Shown here one piece after another: positions 5,929 through 9,539 of a stretch of DNA of 9,539 bases (within the stretch, counting starts at the first letter, position 1; every line of letters starts with the position of its first letter). The translations under genes and the position numbers were made by a program. Under the pieces are notes generated by a model. The model was given only the letters and a program-made list of their open reading frames with translations. It had not been told where the DNA came from and did no database searches. This DNA comes from Tardiphaga sp. (GTDB lineage: Bacteria > Pseudomonadota > Alphaproteobacteria > Rhizobiales > Xanthobacteraceae): NCBI GenBank assembly GCA_028290765.1, contig JAQGJF010000171.1, positions 1 to 9,539 on the forward strand. Reading direction: 5' to 3'.

Positions 5929-6171
5929 TCACGCGCCGTCGCCGCTCGGCGGCGGCTTTCTGCTTGCCAGATGGCGCGCCATTTCGAGATAGCTCCTGTG
6001 GAGCGTTTGCGGAGTTTTCTCGCCGGCGAATTTCACGCGAATCTGGTTCTTTGTTTTTCCGTTTCCAACGACAATGCAGGTGTTGTTGACCACGCGAGGG
6101 AGTCTCTGAGCTCCCAGCACGCTCAGCCGGCAGCGCGTGCCGATGGGAAAAATTTGTTCGCCGCTATCCAT
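5929..6171 (-). CDS. Conserved-looking hypothetical protein, 80 residues
   Basis: The protein begins MDSGEQIFPIGTRCRLSVLG, continues with beta-strand-rich RVVNNTCIVVGNGKTKNQIRVKF and ends with a helical, basic region KTPQTLHRSYLEMARHLASRK. It looks like a small SH3-like beta barrel with a basic tail, of a type I recall in many Bradyrhizobium genomes; no function is known to me. I chose ATG 6171 because the recalled relatives begin at MDSGEQ; a GTG at 6213 would add 14 basic, glycine-rich residues. Neither has a strong ribosome binding site. A 16-bp tandem repeat with promoter-like spacing lies about 70-110 bp upstream, and a terminator-like hairpin lies downstream. Confidence 0.65.
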   Translation of the reverse strand: MDSGEQIFPIGTRCRLSVLGAQRLPRVVNNTCIVVGNGKTKNQIRVKFAGEKTPQTLHRSYLEMARHLASRKPPPSGDGA

Positions 6172-6238
6172 CACAAATAGCTTTCGAGTTCCGCTTCCGC
6201 CGCGCCCTGCCACAGCGAATAACTTTCGTTCCTACCGT

Positions 6239-6283
6239 TGATAGTCCAAAAGCCTGATAGTCCAAAAGCCTGAAAGTCCAAAA
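6239..6283 (-). repeat. 16-bp tandem repeat with embedded promoter-like elements
   Basis: The unit GATAGTCCAAAAGCCT occurs perfectly at 6240-6255 and 6256-6271, and a third, partial copy with one change (GAAAGTCCAAAA) follows at 6272-6283. Read on the minus strand, each unit carries TTGGAC, and the next unit supplies TATC: TTGGAC (6265-6260), a 16-nt spacer and TATCAA (6243-6238) make a plausible sigma-70-type promoter for the gene at 5929-6171. A second, shifted pair (6281-6276 and 6259-6254) is also possible. Confidence 0.55.
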
Positions 6284-6482
6284 CCGAGGCATTCGCGCGC
6301 TGCGGTTCGCCGGCTCAAAATGTATGCTTATAAAACCTCACCGGCCCCTGTGAAATTAGTTAACGCCGCGCGCGAGCTTACGTAAACAATTATGCGGGGC
6401 CCCGAAGCAGGAATGCCGGCTGCGTTGCAAATCGGATACAGAACTGAGCTGCGCGGAGGCGGGACAAACTCCTCTGATACCT

Positions 6483-6758
6483 CTAAGCCATTTCAGGCAG
6501 TTCCGCTTGCAGTTTGGCCAGTCGCTGTTCGAGCGCGCCGACGGTGGCCCTGAGATTGTCCCGACGTGCTGCCAGCGTTACGGCAAGGATGGAATAGCCG
6601 GGCTGCGTTGGGTCGGATATTCCAGTCCGCTGCTCTTCAATGACAACATCGCAATCAAGGAGTTTGGCGGAGCGATCGAACTTGGCTATCGCGATTTCGA
6701 TCTGAGCTGCCTCCCTCGCGGCAAGGCCGTACGTATCAAAATGACGCCGGTTTTTCAT
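6483..6758 (-). CDS. Small coiled-coil hypothetical protein
   Basis: The 91-residue protein is mostly helical. An N-terminal helix (REAAQIEIAIAKFDRSAKLLDCDVVIEEQRTG, about 14-45) is followed by a turn DPTQPGYSI (about 48-56) and a long helix TLAARRDNLRATVGALEQRLAKLQAEL with leucine/valine heptads, likely a coiled coil that self-associates or binds a partner. Start 6758 is set by GGAG on the minus strand (6769-6766), seven bases upstream; the frame stays open for 24 more residues that lack protein-like character. I know similar orphan proteins from Bradyrhizobium but no function. No signal peptide or membrane segment is seen. Confidence 0.65.
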   Translation of the reverse strand: MKNRRHFDTYGLAAREAAQIEIAIAKFDRSAKLLDCDVVIEEQRTGISDPTQPGYSILAVTLAARRDNLRATVGALEQRLAKLQAELPEMA

Positions 6759-6949
6759 CTGCGTGCTCCAAAATAATTTGTTCTGGCACAGTCCAGCATG
6801 CTTCTGCTGTGATCTGACCAAGCAGCGCAAGAAGCTTGCCAGGCCGATCCTTGCGTTTCTTTGTTGCCCTTGCGTGGATCGTCGGCTGCCATCCGGAACC
6901 TCATCGAACGCGCCGAAGCGCTCCGAAAGGGGATGGGTTGCACGCTCGG

Positions 6950-7123
6950 TCAGTCGACGCCGGATGATGGGAAGATGCTTGAGGTGTGTGGAACTTCAGG
7001 ATCCTCAACCGGTCCGAGGTAGTGATTGATCCCGAGCACGGCGGCAACGGACAATGCTGCGCTCAAAATCACCGCGGCCGCGGTCGCCACAACGAAATCC
7101 CGTTTGCTCGATTCTTGTCTCAT
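6950..7123 (-). CDS. Small single-helix membrane protein
   Basis: The 57-residue protein has a polar basic start (MRQESSKRD), one hydrophobic helix FVVATAAAVILSAALSVAAVLGI (about 10-32) and a polar, proline-containing tail HYLGPVEDPEVPHTSSIFPSSGVD. The positive N-terminus suggests an inner-membrane anchor with the tail outside the cytoplasm, or an uncleaved signal. The start is decided by GGAGG on the minus strand (7132-7128), four bases before the ATG. The frame is also open upstream to 7453, through another hydrophobic stretch, but without a ribosome binding site. Function unknown. Confidence 0.6.
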   Translation of the reverse strand: MRQESSKRDFVVATAAAVILSAALSVAAVLGINHYLGPVEDPEVPHTSSIFPSSGVD

Positions 7124-7685
7124 GTCGCCTCCGAAGAAGCGCACCCAACCCGCGCAACAAGACAACTTTTCCCCGATTCGGGGAATGTTAATGATGCGGA
7201 CCTCAATCTTGAGCCGTCGTTGGGTATGGTTCTCATCCGCGCGACCAAGCCGCTGACGCCGGCAAATGCGAAATGCCAAAAGGACGACTGCGGCCACGAA
7301 GACGGTGATCATTCGGGCTGCGGTGATCTGAGCGGCTTGCAGGAGCAATGAACCCGCGGTCGTCGACGATGATGTTCTACCCGGCAACGCGCGATCACCT
7401 GGTTGAAGCCGTTCATCGGATTTTGGTATGTCGGTACGCAATGCGTCCGGCAATCATAAGGCCCGTCCGATCCGGAGCCCTTGATCCCGGCATTATGGAA
7501 CCGCCGCCATCGAGGGCGCGGAGAGCCCTTCATCGATCGTTGCCTGCGGCATCTCGCAGTGCTGATAGCAGGCCCGCTTTATGCTGGACGATCACCACCG
7601 GCGCGGATGGCGTGAGCCCCGTTCCGCGGGTGTTCTTGGTTGCTGATCTGTTCCGATCGACCTGGCCGCTCCTGTCGGTATTTAA

Positions 7686-7714
7686 CCCTCGGTGTTCTAA
7701 GTAGAATTTGAGGG
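7686..7714. repeat. Small imperfect hairpin
   Basis: CCCTC (7686-7690) pairs with GAGGG (7710-7714), and inside it TTCT (7695-7698) pairs with AGAA (7703-7706) around a 4-nt loop. No T-run follows. The significance is doubtful; it lies 130 bp upstream of the small helical gene at 7847. Confidence 0.25.
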
Positions 7715-7805
7715 CGTCCTAATTAGACCGCGAACGGGTCATGAAGTCGCCGCCGTGCGTTCTCGTAAAACTACGTAGTCGGGGAATTTAGAGGTACTCC
7801 AAGGG

Positions 7806-7828
7806 TATAACGTTTGAGGGATTATCCC
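7806..7828 (+). promoter_or_regulatory. Possible -10 element and palindromic operator
   Basis: TATAAC (7806-7811) resembles a -10 hexamer, although no good -35 lies at the right distance. Seven bases after it GGGAT-T-ATCCC (7818-7828) is a perfect 11-bp palindrome, at the expected start of transcription and 18 bp before the ATG at 7847. A repressor site or a short RNA hairpin next to the ribosome binding site are both possible. Confidence 0.35.
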
Positions 7829-7846
7829 CTGGGAGTCACGTGGGCT

Positions 7847-8029
7847 ATGGACGGCGCACAACACTGCCAAGCTCAGGCGGCAGAATGTCTTCGTCTGATG
7901 AAACTGACGCAGAGCAAGGCGGAAGCCGAGGTTCTGAGAAATCTCGCCTCCAGCTGGTCAAGACTTGCTGGCCAGATCGACCGATACAACGCGCTTGTGC
8001 GCGAACAGGGCCGTAAGGCCCAGCGCTAA
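7847..8029 (+). CDS. Small helical protein, paralogue of 8658-8948
   Basis: The 60-residue protein appears to be two helices: HCQAQAAECLRLMKLTQ (6-22) and KAEAEVLRNLASSWSRLAGQIDRYNALVREQG (24-55). It is 28/52 identical without gaps to the start of the protein encoded at 8658, sharing Cys7, Cys14, the RL..L.QS.A.A.VL.NL core, SW.RLA.Q.D.Y and VR. The two shared cysteines sit one heptad apart on the first helix and could cross-link or bind metal. ATG 7847 is preferred because it aligns with the paralogue's MD start; a TTG at 7814 would add 11 residues. GGGAG (7831-7835) is a distant ribosome binding site. Function unknown; similar proteins occur in multiple copies in Bradyrhizobium as far as I recall. 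Confidence 0.7.
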   Translation: MDGAQHCQAQAAECLRLMKLTQSKAEAEVLRNLASSWSRLAGQIDRYNALVREQGRKAQR

Positions 8030-8657
8030 GGCCGCCTCTGGCGACGAGATCCTGCACAAGATGAGGGAGGGCGACGATGCGGACGCTATCGCGAGGGTGC
8101 CGGGCCAGCAGATCCGGCTCATGAGGCGAGGCGAGATCGCGCCGGCGGTATCGCGCTTTGGACGTTCGCTGACATATCCGAAATCAGGCGTGGCCTGACG
8201 CAGATCGAACAACGATCGGGTGAGCCCGTAAATTGGCACGATTTCGTTTCGAGCCAAACGGCCCCATCTCTGCCGGGCTGAAGGGATGGCAAGCGACGGG
8301 GCCGCTGGCGGCGGAATGCAATCACACTAGACTGGAGGGGTCACATTCCAGCCCGCACATGCATTGCTAACGCGGAGTCGTCGACGACACGACCCGGAAA
8401 CACTGACAGCGGTCAGGGTGCCAAATTCAAAACAGTCCACCGCCCCGGAAATTGAACGGCGAGCCGCATATTTTTGCCGACTTAAAGTACGATTCCGTAC
8501 GGACAAAATCCATCGCGGAGGGCCATTTCGGCCTGTATCCCCGTATTTCCTGAGAAGTGTGAACCGCTTAACGCTTCTTACGTTCATCGTCATTATACTG
8601 AAAACATTGCAGTGCACATTTCCGCTTTGATCGTCTCATTTGCGCGAGAGAAATAGT
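8030..8657. other. Long intergenic stretch between the two paralogues
   Basis: I find no supported gene in these 628 bases. Frames of up to about 90 codons exist on both strands but have no ribosome binding site and compositionally random translations. Around 8412-8460 there is a stretch (GGTGCCAAATTCAAAACAG, then TCCACC) that faintly resembles terminal repeats of IS21-like elements. The last 100 bases hold the promoter candidates of the gene at 8658. Confidence 0.5.
8560..8599 (+). promoter_or_regulatory. EcfG-type stress promoter candidate with overlapping -10
   Basis: TGAAC (8560-8564), a 16-nt spacer and CGTT (8581-8584) match the alphaproteobacterial general-stress sigma EcfG consensus GGAAC-N16/17-CGTT with one mismatch in the first base. 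It lies 73 bp upstream of the ATG at 8658. Ten bases further TATACT (8594-8599) resembles a housekeeping -10 but lacks a good -35 partner. No equivalent with the correct spacing was found before the paralogue at 7847. Confidence 0.4.
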
Positions 8658-8948
8658 ATGGACAATGCAGATTATTGCCGCCGTCAGGCCCTGGACTGCC
8701 GTCGTTTGCTGGGCTTGCCGCAAAGCGAAGCCGCGGCTCAGGTCTTGAGCAATCTCCGCAACAGCTGGGTCAGGCTTGCCAACCAGGCCGACCTGTACGC
8801 CGAGATTGTGAGAAGGGAGCGCGGCTCGGAAAAGAGTGAGACCGCCTCAGTTGGAAGCCTCGCTCATTCGCCAGCGCGCGGGCACGCCTTCACCAACCAC
8901 CATTCCGCCGCCCTGAGGATGCGGAGCGGCAAGGATCGCGGCCGGTAG
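8658..8948 (+). CDS. Small helical protein with C-terminal extension, paralogue of 7847-8029
   Basis: The first 52 of 96 residues align without gaps to the protein at 7847 (28 identities): MDNADYCRRQALDCRRLLGLPQSEAAAQVLSNL, then SWVRLANQADLYAEIVRR. Two amphipathic helices with cysteines at 7 and 14 are expected. The remaining 40 or so residues are basic, histidine- and serine-rich and have no counterpart in the paralogue; they look disordered and may be read-through into former intergenic DNA. GAGAG (8646-8650), seven bases before ATG 8658, decides the start; a TTG at 8640 is unlikely. An EcfG-like promoter lies upstream, which would link it to the general stress response. Function unknown. 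Confidence 0.7.
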   Translation: MDNADYCRRQALDCRRLLGLPQSEAAAQVLSNLRNSWVRLANQADLYAEIVRRERGSEKSETASVGSLAHSPARGHAFTNHHSAALRMRSGKDRGR

Positions 8949-9011
8949 GACAAGTTGCACCGCATCCACCCCGGCGACTAGCGGGGAGAGCGGTATGAGG
9001 TATTAGCGCGC

Positions 9012-9065
9012 TCGACTAAACTGCGATGTCCGCGTAATTACGGTAATTGCGGTGCACTTAGTTGA
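9012..9065. repeat. Extended imperfect inverted repeat
   Basis: TCGACTAA (9012-9019) pairs with TTAGTTGA (9058-9065) with one G-T wobble. TGC (9022-9024) with GCA (9054-9056) extends the stem, and the middle holds the palindrome CGTAATTACG (9033-9042) and a second AATT block. It lies between the convergent ends of the genes at 8658-8948 and 9131-9539, so a transcription-end role is plausible, but there is no T-run. Confidence 0.35.
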
Positions 9066-9130
9066 CCAACCCGTAGCCCGTAGGGCGTATTGAAGCCGAC
9101 TTGTCCGCCGCAGCTCGAAGAGCGAAGGAC

Positions 9131-9539
9131 TTATCGAGCGGGGCGTCCAGCCCGTGCATGTTGACGGTCAAGCACCAGGGCTAAAACACGCGCAACGGTG
9201 TCGACTGGCGCATCTGGCGCCAAAGGACGTTCGTCCGGGTCGAATGCGAGTCCAATGACGGCATTCTGGCCTTCGGCCGTCACGGGCCAAAAGTCAAAGA
9301 GCGAGGCCAGATTCGGGTAGACGCCGCTGCGCACGACAGTTCCAGTCGCCAACGACGATCGCGCCGCCTCCAGTTCGGCCTCCTGGGGTTCCATGTCGCC
9401 GATTGTCTCGAGGGAAACCACCCTGTCCTCCGTCACGAGCATCACCACGACAGGAACCTGGAACAGAGCCGCAAGAGCTTGGCAGGTGATTGAGACGATC
9501 GCCTTCGTATCATCGGCCGCGATGACGTCACGGCTGTAG
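9131..9539 (-). CDS. KdpD-like GAF-domain sensor protein, truncated before the kinase core (partial, runs off the right edge)
   Basis: The frame is open from the right edge, so the N-terminal part lies outside the window. The visible 135 residues match the GAF segment of KdpD-type sensors. SRDVIAADDTKAIVSITCQALAALFQVPVVVML comes first, then GDMEPQEAELEAARSSLATGT. After that come the region equivalent to the adenine-sensor loop (GVYPNLASLFDFWPV), QNAVIGLAFDPDERPLAPD and the closing helix VARVLALVLDRQHARA. In full KdpD a HisKA domain with SHDLRTP and an HATPase domain follow; here a TAA at 9131-9133 ends the protein after RAGRPAR, and no such motif appears in the next 180 bp in any frame I checked. 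It could be a truncated relic or a non-kinase sensor derivative. I place the full upstream DUF4118/Usp-like portion beyond the edge only by family precedent. Confidence 0.75.
   Translation of the reverse strand, partial: YSRDVIAADDTKAIVSITCQALAALFQVPVVVMLVTEDRVVSLETIGDMEPQEAELEAARSSLATGTVVRSGVYPNLASLFDFWPVTAEGQNAVIGLAFDPDERPLAPDAPVDTVARVLALVLDRQHARAGRPAR

Larger units (their letters stand above)
7124..7846. other. Long stretch without a supported gene
   Basis: No reading frame here has convincing protein features. On the minus strand the frame of the 6950-7123 gene stays open to 7453 and contains a hydrophobic run MITVFVAAVVLLAFRICRR (ATG 7312), possibly a relic. On the plus strand an ATG at 7348 has AGGAG only two bases upstream and opens a frame to 7704 whose later part looks random. 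The right end carries a small imperfect hairpin (7686-7714) and promoter-like elements for the gene at 7847. Confidence 0.5.

Noticed and set aside
6239..6283. CRISPR-like array
   Set aside because: Units are 16 bp, directly adjacent without spacers, and there are fewer than three copies.
7348..7704. 118-codon plus-strand frame with AGGAG upstream
   Set aside because: The ribosome binding site is only two bases from the ATG, and codon use and composition look random after the first 30 codons.
7731..7761. EcfG-type promoter before the 7847 gene (CGAAC...CGTT)
   Set aside because: The spacer is 22 nt instead of 16-17, and the first element is imperfect.
7958..8325. Minus-strand frames of 68-99 codons in the gap between the paralogues
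   Set aside because: One overlaps the gene at 7847, and none has a ribosome binding site or a recognisable domain.

Overview
The window looks like chromosomal DNA of a Rhizobiales alphaproteobacterium, most probably Bradyrhizobium or a close relative. The basis is high GC with strong G/C at third codon positions in the larger genes, several small orphan proteins of a kind I associate with Bradyrhizobium, and a two-part palindromic intergenic element typical of that group. This assignment is inference from memory of such sequences; no search was run.

Left part (1-4440), metabolic and regulatory genes. A HigA/NadS-type antitoxin (13-306) opens the window; its usual toxin partner would lie beyond the left edge. 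After a gap of about 340 bp comes an SDR-fold oxidoreductase (644-1387) in which all three classical catalytic residues are replaced. It converges, 13 bp apart, on a LysR-type regulator (1401-2330, minus). Divergent from lysR is a two-gene unit: a RibD-C/dihydrofolate-reductase-like NADPH oxidoreductase (2440-3156) and, 9 bp later, a flavin amine oxidase (3166-4440). The lysR/reductase gap holds a T-N11-A LysR box, a perfect inverted repeat and a motif CTTCAA-N7-TTGA. The same motif occurs in the same orientation and at nearly the same distance upstream of the SDR gene. My reading is that one LysR protein controls the SDR gene, its own gene and the reductase/amine-oxidase pair.

Right part (4441-9130), small-gene region. 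It has low coding density and short genes: a GrlR-like protein (4609-4956), a two-helix membrane protein (5169-5354, minus), a four-cysteine zinc-ribbon-like protein (5507-5707), a conserved-looking 80-residue protein (5929-6171, minus), a coiled-coil protein (6483-6758, minus), a one-helix membrane peptide (6950-7123, minus), and two paralogous helical proteins (7847-8029 and 8658-8948). Between them lie a large two-hairpin repeat at the junction of two convergent genes (5027-5143), a 16-bp tandem repeat that looks like a promoter (6239-6283), a terminator-like hairpin (5762-5796) and an EcfG-type general-stress promoter candidate (8560-8584). Three stretches of more than 300 bp hold no gene I can support.

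Right edge (9131-9539, minus): the end of a KdpD-like sensor protein that stops directly after its GAF domain, before any histidine-kinase core; it continues past the window.

No RNA genes, intact insertion sequences, CRISPR arrays or phage genes were recognised. The most interesting signals are the shared operator, the catalytically degenerate SDR beside two redox enzymes, the tandem-repeat promoter, and the paralogous small proteins with a stress-type promoter.
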